Assembly: GCF_022568775.1 (NCBI RefSeq)
Contig: NZ_JAKZHW010000001.1
Location: 1,860,001 to 1,924,000, forward strand
Length of the DNA stretch: 64,000 nt
Direction of reading: 5' to 3'
Origin: Sphingomonas telluris
GTDB taxonomy: Bacteria > Pseudomonadota > Alphaproteobacteria > Sphingomonadales > Sphingomonadaceae
Shown here: positions 1 to 9,100 of the stretch, piece by piece
How positions within the stretch are numbered: the first letter of the stretch is position 1
Layout: each line of letters opens with the position of its first letter
The notes under the pieces: model-generated
Told to the model about the DNA's origin: nothing
Databases searched by the model: none
The model's input: the letters and a program-made list of their open reading frames with translations, nothing else
Translations under genes and position numbers: made by a program

Positions 1-425
1 TTGCCGCCGTAGCCGGCGCCATACGCGTTCGCCGTAGCGAGGCCGCGGACGCGAAGGCCGCTCGAACGCCGCTCAACCGAGGTGACGCCGAGGACACGGC
101 CCTGGCCTTGTCCGTAACCGGAGGCGCCGTAAGCTCCGTATCCGTAGGGCGAACCGTAGCGGGAATAGCCGTAGTCGCGATCGATACGCTGCTGGACGGC
201 CGCCGCACAACGGTCGACCATCACGCGGTCGTTGCCGGCGGTGTTGTAGCCGCTGTAGCCGTAACCGCCGTACTGACCGCCACCGAGCACCTGGCTGATC
301 ACCTGACCGATGCCCCCGGTACCGTAGCCCGGATAACCGGGATAATATTGTGCAGCTGCCGGTGCGGCGCTCGCCAAAGCGGCCAAACCAACGCCACCCG
401 CCACAAACTTTGTAACAGCCTTCAT
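1..425 (-). CDS. Secreted Gly/Tyr-rich hypothetical protein (3' end outside window)
   Basis: Reading from the ATG at 425 gives a signal peptide (MKAVTKFVAGG then an Ala-rich core ending PAAAQ). A Gly/Tyr-rich mature part follows, with repeated YPGYPGYG and YGGYGYSGYN stretches and a more ordered segment around VDRCAAAVQQRIDRDYG. The SD AAGGAG lies 7 nt upstream of the start. At least 141 codons are present and the reading frame leaves the window at base 1. The overlapping longer frame that starts at 468 is a composition shadow, since it lacks a signal peptide and any SD. The protein is probably periplasmic or outer-membrane associated. I cannot assign a function. Such low-complexity secreted proteins are common in sphingomonads (family recall). 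Confidence 0.75.
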   Translation of the reverse strand, partial: MKAVTKFVAGGVGLAALASAAPAAAQYYPGYPGYGTGGIGQVISQVLGGGQYGGYGYSGYNTAGNDRVMVDRCAAAVQQRIDRDYGYSRYGSPYGYGAYGASGYGQGQGRVLGVTSVERRSSGLRVRGLATANAYGAGYGG

Positions 426-543
426 GGCCTTGCTCCTTACCTGTTCGTGCTTGACCGCTTAAACGCATGGCAAGCTCACAGGCTTCCTAAGCCCTCTGCA
501 ATGGCGCGCGGCTGAATGGGCCGTTTGCTGGCGTTCAGCTACG

Positions 544-1269
544 TTAACGGCGAAGGTGGAGGTAGCCGGGGTCGAAGTCGGCATATGCGGCGAGCCGCTT
601 GAAATCGTGGATGAAAAGCCGGCCGTTCTTGTGCTCGACCATGTTTGTTTCCCGCAGCGACTGGAGCGTGCGGTTCACGTGGACCCCAGTGAGGCCCAGC
701 GCGTCGGCCAGCATTTCCTGCGTCACGGGCATTTCACAGCTTTCCCCGTCGTTGAGACCAACGGCACACGAGCGGACGAAGATTTCGCAAAAGAGATGCG
801 CCATGCGCGCGTCAGCCGTCAGCCGGCTGTTGCGCGTCAGCCATTCGCGGAAGATCGCGGACTGGACCAGGCTTTCGCGCCAGATGAGCGAGCGGATGTT
901 CGGCCGGCGCTCCATCAGCTCATGCAGGTCGGTATGGAGAACAAGGCAGACGTCACTTGGGACGACCGCGCAAAGCGTACTCTGCACCTTCTCGATGTGT
1001 AGCGTCTCGAGGCTCGGCGCATCTGTTGGAATATAGAACGACTGGATCTGCCGCAGGCCGTCACGGCGGCTGCCGTAGCGCTGCAAAAAGCCGCGCAGGA
1101 CGACCACCGACCACTTCGGAGCGTCACCGGGCTTCAATATATCTTCGTGGCGCTTCAGCGATCGAACTTCGCCACCGAGCCCGAGGATCGCATCCGCGTC
1201 CTCATTCGAAACCTGGCCGATGATGGAAAGATGACTGAGCAGCGCTTCGCCGATTGCTCGGTCATTCAT
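544..1269 (-). CDS. Crp/Fnr-family transcriptional regulator (paralogue 1)
   Basis: This 241-aa protein has the usual Crp/Fnr plan: an N-terminal cyclic-nucleotide-binding-like beta-roll (about residues 15-120), a dimerisation helix and a C-terminal winged helix whose recognition region reads GLTGVHVNRTLQSLR. There is no N-terminal cluster of four cysteines, so it is not an oxygen-sensing FeS FNR, and the cAMP-binding Arg/Ser pattern is not evident; the ligand is unknown. I chose the internal ATG at 1269 because the upstream 16 codons look non-coding; no strong SD decides this. It is divergent from the paralogue at 1549, so the two may share a control region at 1270-1548. Confidence 0.88.
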   Translation of the reverse strand: MNDRAIGEALLSHLSIIGQVSNEDADAILGLGGEVRSLKRHEDILKPGDAPKWSVVVLRGFLQRYGSRRDGLRQIQSFYIPTDAPSLETLHIEKVQSTLCAVVPSDVCLVLHTDLHELMERRPNIRSLIWRESLVQSAIFREWLTRNSRLTADARMAHLFCEIFVRSCAVGLNDGESCEMPVTQEMLADALGLTGVHVNRTLQSLRETNMVEHKNGRLFIHDFKRLAAYADFDPGYLHLRR

Positions 1270-1478
1270 CCGCGGTTGGCCCCGGGCCCCGGCATACCCA
1301 ACAGACTCTCGATACACGCAACTTGGTTTGGCATGACGCCCCTCCCCGACCGATACGGGACTTAGACGCGGCTGGAATCGCGAGCATTAACAAAGGCTAG
1401 GAGTCCGAATTTTGGCGGAGGTGCCTCGCAGGTCATGTCGGATGGTGCGCCGCCCTGTGTAACAATGTACAATGGGGA

Positions 1479-1496
1479 CCCTAACGTGGATTAGGG
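1479..1496. promoter_or_regulatory. Inverted repeat CCCTAA-N6-TTAGGG between divergent Crp/Fnr genes
   Basis: A perfect 6-bp dyad (CCCTAA at 1479-1484, TTAGGG at 1491-1496) sits 53 nt upstream of the GTG at 1549. The flanks extend the symmetry imperfectly (GGGA on the left, GTCCCA on the right after a 5-nt insertion). The spacing resembles a homodimer operator. It does not match the canonical CRP half-site TGTGA or the FNR half-site TTGAT. No T-run follows, which argues against a terminator. A role in control of either divergent regulator is inference. Confidence 0.3.
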
Positions 1497-1548
1497 CTGT
1501 GGTCCCAGCAGCAGTCTAGCGTAGCGGCACACGCGGGATATCGTTGAT

Positions 1549-2286
1549 GTGGCACAAGCGCTGACCCACCGGCTCGAAGCATTCACGCGCCTGTCGCCAG
1601 ACGACAAGGAAGCGCTGGCGAAGCTCAGCAAGGTTGCGCGCGTCGTCCCTCCAAGACGCGATCTCATCCGCGAGGGCGAAAAGCCGAAGTTCGTCCACCT
1701 GATGGTCGATGGCTGGGCCTGCCGGTACAAGACGCTGCCCGACGGCCGGCGGCAGGTCGTCGCGTTCTTCGTCCCCGGCGATTTTTGCGACCTCAACGTC
1801 TACGTCCTAAAGGAGATGGATCACAGCATCGGCGCGATCACGCGCCTGTCGGTCGCCGATATAAGCCGGGACGACATGGACGCGCTGACCACGAACTATC
1901 CGCGCATCACGCAGGGACTGTGGTGGGAAGCGCTGGTGAACGCCGCGATTCAGCGCGAATGGACTCTGAATATCGGTCAACGCACAGCCTACGAGCGCAT
2001 CGCCCATCTGCTGCTGGAGCTATTCCTCCGCCTGCGCACCGTCGGCCTGACGAATGGGATCAGCTGCGACCTTCCGTTGACCCAGACCGACCTGGCCGAC
2101 GCGACGGGCCTCACCGCAGTGCACGTCAACCGGACGCTTCAGGAACTACGGCGCGACGGGCTGATCGTGCTCGAAAAGCGCCGCCTGACGCTCCCCGACA
2201 TCGAAGCGCTTATGACGGCCGCGATGTTCAATCCGAACTACCTGCACCTCGACCACGAAGGCCGTTACCTCGATTCAAATCAGTGA
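1549..2286 (+). CDS. Crp/Fnr-family transcriptional regulator (paralogue 2)
   Basis: This 245-aa protein begins with GTG at 1549 (MAQALTHRLEAF). It has a beta-roll effector domain (about residues 20-120, including VHLMVDGWACRYK and VVAFFVPGDF), a dimer helix, and a C-terminal HTH with PLTQTDLADATGLTAVHVNRT split over helices 2 and 3. It ends MFNPNYLHLDHEGRYL, matching the xDPxYLxL tail of both neighbours. An ATG at 1547 is out of frame. FeS-ligating cysteines are absent. It is tandem with paralogue 3 (gap 95 nt) and divergent from paralogue 1. Ligand and targets are unknown. Confidence 0.88.
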   Translation: MAQALTHRLEAFTRLSPDDKEALAKLSKVARVVPPRRDLIREGEKPKFVHLMVDGWACRYKTLPDGRRQVVAFFVPGDFCDLNVYVLKEMDHSIGAITRLSVADISRDDMDALTTNYPRITQGLWWEALVNAAIQREWTLNIGQRTAYERIAHLLLELFLRLRTVGLTNGISCDLPLTQTDLADATGLTAVHVNRTLQELRRDGLIVLEKRRLTLPDIEALMTAAMFNPNYLHLDHEGRYLDSNQ

Positions 2287-2381
2287 AGGTGCGGGCCTCG
2301 GAACTGGGGCGCGCAGGGAATGGTTTCGTCGCTGGAATATCTTCCGGCGCTCGCGGAACGCCCAAGCCGAGTGGGAATAGG

Positions 2382-3101
2382 ATGATCGAGGCGCACCTCA
2401 AGAAACTTCGCAAGCGCGTGAACATCAGTCGCGAGGAAGAAGAAGCCATCCGCGGCGCGATGTCGGAAGTGCGCGAGGTACGCGCCGACCGAACCATTAT
2501 CCGGCGCGGGGAGGAACTGAACACCAGCCTCATGCTGCTGAGCGGCTGGCTCGCGCGGACCCGCGATCTAGCAACGGGTCAGCGGCAGGTCAGCGAGCTT
2601 CACGTCACCGGCGACTTTGCCGATCTCCACGCCTTTACGCTCAAGCGGCTCGATCACAACGTCATCACCATGAGCCCCTGCACAATTGCGGTTTTTCCGC
2701 ACGAGAGGCTCGTCCATCTGTTCGAGCGCTTCCCGCATCTGGCGCGGATCTACTGGTTCATAACTAACGTCGACGCCGCCATTCACCGGGAGTGGACCGT
2801 ATCCTTGGGCCGCAGGTCGGCGCTCAGCCGGATGGCGCATCTCTTTGCGGAACTGCTCGTGCGACTGGAAATCGTCGGTGAGACCGACGGCAACAGCTTC
2901 GAATTCCCACTGACCCAGCAGGAATTAGGGGAGTGCCTCGGCCTCACGTCCGTTCACGTGAACCGAACGCTCCAGGAGCTTCGCCGCCGCAACCTGATAG
3001 AACTCGAAAACCGCCGGGCGACGATCCTCGACCTGGAAGGACTGCACGACGTCGCGGAGTTTGATCCTTTCTACCTTTATCTCGAGCACCGTGACCGCTG
3101 A
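2382..3101 (+). CDS. Crp/Fnr-family transcriptional regulator (paralogue 3)
   Basis: This 239-aa protein starts at ATG 2382 (MIEAHLKKLRKRVN), preceded by a weak GGAATAGG. The open frame extends far upstream but overlaps paralogue 2 in another frame, so that part is a shadow. The domain plan matches its neighbours: effector beta-roll with RQVSELHVTGDFADLH, dimer helix, then a winged helix with PLTQQELGECLGLTSVHVN and the tail EFDPFYLYLEH. The three proteins are clearly homologous but not near-identical, so the cluster is an old amplification. Confidence 0.87.
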   Translation: MIEAHLKKLRKRVNISREEEEAIRGAMSEVREVRADRTIIRRGEELNTSLMLLSGWLARTRDLATGQRQVSELHVTGDFADLHAFTLKRLDHNVITMSPCTIAVFPHERLVHLFERFPHLARIYWFITNVDAAIHREWTVSLGRRSALSRMAHLFAELLVRLEIVGETDGNSFEFPLTQQELGECLGLTSVHVNRTLQELRRRNLIELENRRATILDLEGLHDVAEFDPFYLYLEHRDR

Positions 3102-3192
3102 ATAAAATCGCGAACTTTTATCCTATGTGATTCCATGCCGCCCGTAAGTCGTTCAAAAGGCTACTGTAATCAGTGTGCCTGCGGGGCGGGGA

Positions 3193-3381
3193 ATGCAGAT
3201 GCAAACGGGACAAGCCGATTACTACCGGGCGCGTGAACGGGCCGAGCGTAAGGCCGCCGAGACGGCGCAATGCCCTCAGGCCAGGCGTGCCCACGAGGAA
3301 ATGGCGAACGCGTACGCGTTGATGATCGAAGCGAACGTCAACCCGCAGCCGAGTTTGGCGGGTAGCGCGTCCAGCTTCTGA
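3193..3381 (+). CDS. Small hypothetical protein, helical, charged
   Basis: A 62-aa protein from ATG 3193 (MQMQTGQADYYRARERAERKA), preceded by GGGGCGGGGA. A GTG at 3175 would add six residues. It is predicted by eye to be mostly alpha-helical and rich in Arg, Glu and Ala, with one Cys (ETAQCPQARRAHEEM). There is no signal peptide or membrane segment. Similar short helical proteins of unknown function occur in sphingomonads (recall). Function unknown. Confidence 0.6.
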   Translation: MQMQTGQADYYRARERAERKAAETAQCPQARRAHEEMANAYALMIEANVNPQPSLAGSASSF

Positions 3382-3403
3382 CGCCCTCGCCGCCTCGGCG
3401 TCC

Positions 3404-5620
3404 CTAATTTCCGAGCTCCAGCCCCGTATACCGCGCGAGGAAAGCGAGCACGTCCGACGCTTCCTCGATGATCTTCGTCGTCGGCTTGCCGGAACCGTGG
3501 CCTGCCCGCGTTTCGATGCGGATGAGATGCGGCTCGCCGCTCGGGTCAGCCGCCTGCAACGCGGAGATATACTTGAAGCTGTGACCCGGAACGACGCGAT
3601 CGTCCGTGTCCGCCGTCGTCACCAGCACCGGCGGGTAATGAACGCCGGCCTTGATGTTGTGATAGGGCGAATAGGCCAATAGCGTTTTGAAGTCGGCTTC
3701 CTTGTTCGGATAGCCATAGTCGTCGACCCAGTATCGACCCGCCGTGAAGCGGTCGAAGCGCAGCATGTCCATCACGCCCACGGCCGCGTTCGCAGCGTCG
3801 AACAGGTCCGGCCGCTGATTGACCACCGCGCCGATCAGCAAGCCGCCGTTGGATCCGCCCTGGATGGCGAGACCGTGTGGCGACGTGATCCCCTGCGTCT
3901 TCAGATATTCGCCGGCGGCGATGAAGTCGTCGAACACATTCTGCTTGTGCGTGAGGCGGCCGGCATCGTGCCATTCCTTGCCATACTCGCCGCCGCCGCG
4001 AATGTTCGCCAAGACGTAGACGCCACCCTTCTCGAGCCACGCCAGTCGCGTCGCCGAGAAGCTCGGGGTCAGCGAGACGTCGAACCCGCCGTAGCCGTAC
4101 AGCAACGTCGGCGCCGGTCCCGTCACATCCTTGCGGCGAACGATGAACATTGGAACGCGCGTGCCGTCCTTGGACGCATAGAAGCGCTGCTCGACCGAAT
4201 AATCGTCCGGGTTGAACGCGACCTTTGGCGCAGCCCACGTCGTCTCCTCGCCGCTCCTCACGTCGAAGCGGTAGATCGTCGTCGGCTGGTTGAAGCTGGT
4301 GAAGGCGAAGAAGGTTTCGGGATCGTCGTCGTCGCCATCGAAGCCCGCGGCCGTGCCGATGCCGGGAAGCTTGACCACGCTCTCCGCCGCGCCGCCGTTC
4401 GGTCCGTAGATGCGCACCTCGGTCTTCGCGTCCTTCAGGTAGGACGCGATCAGCTTTCCGCCGACGAGGTTTGCGCCCTCGAGCTTAGCAGCATCCTGCG
4501 GGACGATTTCCTGCGGTGCCGCTTTCGCCTTGGCGACATCGATCGTCACGATCTTCTGCCGCGGAGCGCCCTTGTCGGTGACGAAGTAGAAGGTCGATCC
4601 GCGGTTGCCGACGAAGCTCCAATTGTTGTCGAACCCGGGAATCAGCACACGCGGCTTTGCGCCCGAACGCTTCAAATCGACCAGGCTCACCTCGAAGCGG
4701 GAGTCGGTTCCGCTTGAAGAGCTAACGACCAGCCAGCGGCCGTCGTCGCTGACCGATCCGGTGTTGTTGAGATCGAGCCGCTTTGGCGTCTCGAACACCA
4801 GCTTGTCGACCGACTGCGCCGTGCCAAGCTTGTGGAAGTAGATCTGATGGTTCTCGTTGAGCGACTGGTAGGTGCCGCCGGTCTTGGGCGCCGGGAAGCG
4901 CGAATAATAGAAGCCGCTGCCGTCCTTCGCCCACGAGAGATCCGAGAACTTCACCCACTTCACTTCGTCGGGAAGCTGCTGTCCGGTGGCGACGTCGAGC
5001 ACGTGGAGCGTGCGCCAGTCGGTGCCGCCATCCTGAACCGCGTAGAGCAGCTTCGTACCCTGCTCGTTCGGCTGCCATTCGGCGAGCGCGGTGGCGCCGT
5101 CCTCCGACCAGGGATTGGGATCGATGAGCACCCGGCCCTCGCCGCTTACGCTGTCGCGGACGAACAGGACCGACTGGTTCTGAAGGCCCGTGTTGTGCGT
5201 GTAGAAGTAGCGGCCGCCCTTCTTCTCCGGCACCGCGAAGCGCTCGTAATCGTAGAGCTCGGTAATGCGCTTCTCTAGCCCCTGGCGGCCCGGAAGCGTG
5301 CTGAGGAACTGGTTGGTGACCGTGTTCTGCGCATCGACCCAGGACTTCACTTCCGCGTCGGTGCGGACGTCGTTCTCAAGCCAGCGATAGGGGTCGGCGA
5401 CCTGCACTCCGAACTGGGTTTCAATGAAATCCGTCTTGCGGGTTTGCGGGTAGGTCAATGCCGGTTGAACCGGCTGAGCTGCCTGCGCAGCGTCCGCGGC
5501 TTGCGTAGCCATCGCGGCTGCGTCAGCAGCCGCCGCGGCTTCGACTTCGGGATTGGGGCTCATGGCGCAGGCGCCGGCAAGCAAGGCAGCAACAAACACA
5601 CTCCGACGCATTGGGAACAC
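3404..5620 (-). CDS. Prolyl oligopeptidase family serine peptidase (S9), lipoprotein
   Basis: This 738-aa protein has a lipoprotein-type leader (lipobox LLAGAC near residues 14-19), an Ala-rich linker, a seven-bladed beta-propeller (about 60-470) and a C-terminal alpha/beta-hydrolase domain. The catalytic triad is visible: Ser590 in GGSNGG, the Asp in DTDDRV near 671-674, and His708 in RAGHGSG. Family knowledge: it cleaves short peptides after proline, with the propeller excluding large substrates. The leader suggests export to the periplasm and membrane anchoring. It is a single-gene unit, and the downstream small gene on the other strand converges with it. Confidence 0.95.
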   Translation of the reverse strand: MFPMRRSVFVAALLAGACAMSPNPEVEAAAAADAAAMATQAADAAQAAQPVQPALTYPQTRKTDFIETQFGVQVADPYRWLENDVRTDAEVKSWVDAQNTVTNQFLSTLPGRQGLEKRITELYDYERFAVPEKKGGRYFYTHNTGLQNQSVLFVRDSVSGEGRVLIDPNPWSEDGATALAEWQPNEQGTKLLYAVQDGGTDWRTLHVLDVATGQQLPDEVKWVKFSDLSWAKDGSGFYYSRFPAPKTGGTYQSLNENHQIYFHKLGTAQSVDKLVFETPKRLDLNNTGSVSDDGRWLVVSSSSGTDSRFEVSLVDLKRSGAKPRVLIPGFDNNWSFVGNRGSTFYFVTDKGAPRQKIVTIDVAKAKAAPQEIVPQDAAKLEGANLVGGKLIASYLKDAKTEVRIYGPNGGAAESVVKLPGIGTAAGFDGDDDDPETFFAFTSFNQPTTIYRFDVRSGEETTWAAPKVAFNPDDYSVEQRFYASKDGTRVPMFIVRRKDVTGPAPTLLYGYGGFDVSLTPSFSATRLAWLEKGGVYVLANIRGGGEYGKEWHDAGRLTHKQNVFDDFIAAGEYLKTQGITSPHGLAIQGGSNGGLLIGAVVNQRPDLFDAANAAVGVMDMLRFDRFTAGRYWVDDYGYPNKEADFKTLLAYSPYHNIKAGVHYPPVLVTTADTDDRVVPGHSFKYISALQAADPSGEPHLIRIETRAGHGSGKPTTKIIEEASDVLAFLARYTGLELGN

Positions 5621-5737
5621 CCTCCCCGGAACTCAGGTCGCGCGTCGCTAGCAGTAATGCGCCACCGATTCCAAGGGGCGTCACAACGCCAATTGTGAGG
5701 GACGCTTTACTCAGGAATATCCCGCAATTTGCGTGCC

Positions 5738-6030
5738 TTATCTAAAGTTATCTAGTGCTGTATTTACTTTTTCTTTACTAGGGTGCTGCGCGTAAAGCGT
5801 AATTTGGCGGCGCGGGACTTGGGGGTTCGCTGCCTTGTCGCTCGATAACTCGGTGTCGAAGTGACAGGCCGACCGTTCCCGGGCCCGATTACGGTAAGAG
5901 GCAACCGCCCGACCGTCAGGCCCCGAAACCTACCGACCTGCCAGTACTCTGGGGAAGAGGACTGAGCATATGGTTCATGGTCCTTAGCTAGGCGAGACCG
6001 CTGAGAGGTCCGATCTGTCGCGCGGATCGC
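5738..6030 (+). promoter_or_regulatory. Long conserved leader, copy 1 (upstream of giant exoprotein 1)
   Basis: Blocks shared with copy 2 at 10751-11000, in the same order: TTATCTAAAGTTATCTA (5738); TGCGCGTAAAGC (5787); TTTGGCGGCGcGGGACT (5803) opening a hairpin to 5834; TTGTCGCTCGAT..GTCGAAGTGACAGGCCGA, a second hairpin at 5836-5866; CGACCTGCCAGTACTCTGGGG (5934); and GAGACCGCTGAGAGgTCCG (5995). Copy 1 has about 50 extra nt between hairpin 2 and the CCAGTACTCTGG block. It ends about 85 nt before the ATG at 6113. It occupies most of the otherwise gene-free 5621-6112. It may be a promoter plus structured 5' UTR; the function is inferred. Confidence 0.6.
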
Positions 6031-6112
6031 CGGCGATTTCCCACCCAACAACCAATGCACGAACCGGACCCGCGCGAAGCCGTCCATTCGCGCGCATCCT
6101 GGGGGATTAATC

Positions 6113-9100
6113 ATGGCTATCGTCTTCTCGATCGACAACGACCGCGTCGCGGCTGGTACGCAGAACCTGACCACGGATCAGACCGCCGGCACCCAGACGC
6201 CTCCCGACGGCAACGACGTCAACATCACGCTGTCGGCGGCCTCGAACATCGACGGCTTTGGTGCCACTGCGAATTCGGTCGATGCTGGCTTTGAAACCTA
6301 TCTCGCCGGGCTAGGCCTAAGTCCCACCCAGAAGGCATTCGCCGTCAACGTAGACGGCGCGCAGAGCAGCAACACGTTCATCCAGGCGACGGCCAATGGC
6401 GGCGAGACGTTCACCGATCTCCGCTTCATCGATCCCGGCGCAACCAACCTGATCACCGGCATGCAGACGCTCGCGGGCGATCCGCTGTACCTGCATGTCG
6501 ACGCCAGCGGGAACTTCGCAACCGTCACGACGGCGCAGGGCGCCGGCGGAACGGTCGTCGCCGGCTTCGCGCTGATCAATGAGTCCATCAACAATGTGAC
6601 TCATGTCGCGACCGCCGGTGTCCAGATGGTCACGTTCCAGGCCATCAAGCACACGGACACCAACAGCAACGACGAGACACTCTCGTTCACGGACGTCCTG
6701 TCGGTCGGCGCGTCGGCGACGCTGTCCTTCAACTTCGCGCAGCTCGACGCGGGCAACTTCCTGTGGGCAGCGGTCGGCAGCTCGACCTCCGCGATGCTGA
6801 TCACGGGACAGGATCTGAACGTCACGGACACGGCCGGCGGCAAGCAGGGCGACATCGACAAGGGCGGAACCGACCCGAGCGATGCAGTCAACACAAGCAA
6901 GGCGTCGGACACGACGATCGGAATCAACGCACAGCATTTCGCCGACAGCGGGGGCGGAAACCCGACTGACGGATCCGTCGGCGTATTCACCTTCGTCACG
7001 GGACTTCAGCCGCTTTCGGGGCAGAATCCGACGTACACGGGGCAGAACGTCAAGCAGATCGACTACAACAATTACATCAACACGAGCGCTTCGGCCGTGA
7101 ACATCTCGCAACTGACGGGATCGGGCACCGGCGACATGAAGATCGCTCTGTGGGAAGCGGGCGGCGGCACGCCGGCCAGCGGCCAGGATCCGGACCAGGC
7201 GGCGGGGTCACTCCTACCTGAAGAGGGATACGCCGACGTTGCCGGCCAGTCGTACAGCTACATCGGCGATCAGGACACCGACAGGCATTTGACGGATGAC
7301 ACGATCGTCAATGTCGGCACCGTCACGATCGGCGCGAACACCTGGAACTGGAACGACGCGAACATCACAACGGGCGTGACAAAAGGCACCGTCACCGTCG
7401 CTATCAGCGGCAACTTGATCACGATTCACGGCGCGCAGGCTGGCGACACGATCAACTTCACCGCGCGCGACGATCCTGCCAGCGCGCTCGACGGAACGTT
7501 CAACCGCATCACCATCCAGGCGCTGGCGCACAGCGCGTCCTTCGACATCGGTCATATCGACCTGACGCAGGCCACGTCATCTGGCGCAGGTCTCGGCAGC
7601 CATCTGTTCGCGGACGACGACGGTCCGGGAATCACAGGGACGCTGACGGGCGCAACCGCGCTAACCGTCGATGAGACCACGCTCGCAACGGACGCAAGCG
7701 CATCGTTTGCCGGACAGTTCACGCCGAGCTACGGAACGGACGGCCAGGCCGCGACACCGGTCACTTACGCACTGTCGACACCGGGCGGAGCTTCCGGACT
7801 CGTCGATACGGCGAGCGGACAGAACGTCGTTCTGAGCCTGAACGCCAGCGGCCAGATCGAGGGACGGACGGCGACAAGCAACGCGCTCGTCTTTGTCGTC
7901 AGCGTGAACGCGAGCGGCACCGTCTCACTCGACCAGCAGCGTGCCGTGGTTCACCCGACCAACGATCCGGATGAATCCAAATCGCTGTCGGCGGCCAACC
8001 TCGTCGTGCTTACGGCGACTGCGCATGACGGTGACGGCGACATCGCGTCGTCGCCGCTGAACATCGGCCAGTTGCTCAACTTCAAGGACGATGGTCCGGG
8101 CATTAGCGGGACGTTGACCAATGCGCCCACGCTGACCGTCGACGAGACCGTCCTCGCGACCAATGCGAGCGCGTCATTCGCGGCCCAGTTCACCCCGTCG
8201 TTCGGAGCCGACGGCCAGGGGGCGACGCCGGTGGCCTACGCCCTGTCCACGCCGGGCGGAGCCTCCGGACTCCTCGATACGGCGACCGGCCAGAGCGTGG
8301 TCCTCAGCGTCAACGCCAGCGGCCAGGTCGAAGGAAGGACTTCAGGCAGCGGCGCGCTCGTCTTTGTCGTCAGCGTGAGTTCGAATGGCACGGTCACGCT
8401 CGATCAGCAGCGCGCCGTCGTTCACCCAACGAACGATCCGGACGAGTCCAAGTCGCTCCAGGCGGCCAACCTCGTCGTGCTTACGGCGACCGCGAACGAC
8501 AAGGATGGCGACAGCGCATCGACGCCGCTGAACATCGGGCAGCTGCTCGTCTTCAAGGATGACGGTCCCGGCATCAGCGGCACGCTGAACAATGCGCCGA
8601 CGCTCACTGTGGACGAGACGACTCTCGCCACTGACGCCAGCGCCTCGTTCGCCGGCCAATTCACGCCAACCTATGGCGCGGACGGCCAGGGCGCGACGCC
8701 GGTAGGCTATGCGTTGTCGACGCCGGGCGGCGCTTCGGGACTTGTCGACACGGCGAGCGGCGAAAGCGTCGTGCTCAGCCTGAACGCCAGCGGGCAGGTC
8801 GAAGGACGAACCGCGAGCGGTAACGTGCTCGTCTTCGTCGTAAGCGTGGATGGTAGCGGCAATGTGTCGCTCGATCAGAAGCGAGCCGTGGTTCATCCCA
8901 CGAGCGATCCCGACGAGTCCAAAACCCTATCGGCCTCGAACCTCGTCGTTCTCACGGCAACGGCGAACGACAAGGATGGCGACAGCGCGTCCACGCCGCT
9001 GAACATCGGACAGCTCCTCGTCTTCAAGGATGACGGACCGTCGATCACGGCAGTGACGAACACAGGCGCATCCGTGCGGCATGACGAGACGGCTGGAGTC

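Noticed and set aside
1785..2381. Upstream extension of Crp/Fnr paralogue 3 (about 199 codons)
   Set aside because: It overlaps paralogue 2 in another frame and has no domain similarity; the family length fits the start at 2382.
7610..9022. CRISPR-like array
   Set aside because: The repeats are 471 bp and in-frame coding; there is no short repeat-spacer pattern here or elsewhere in the window.
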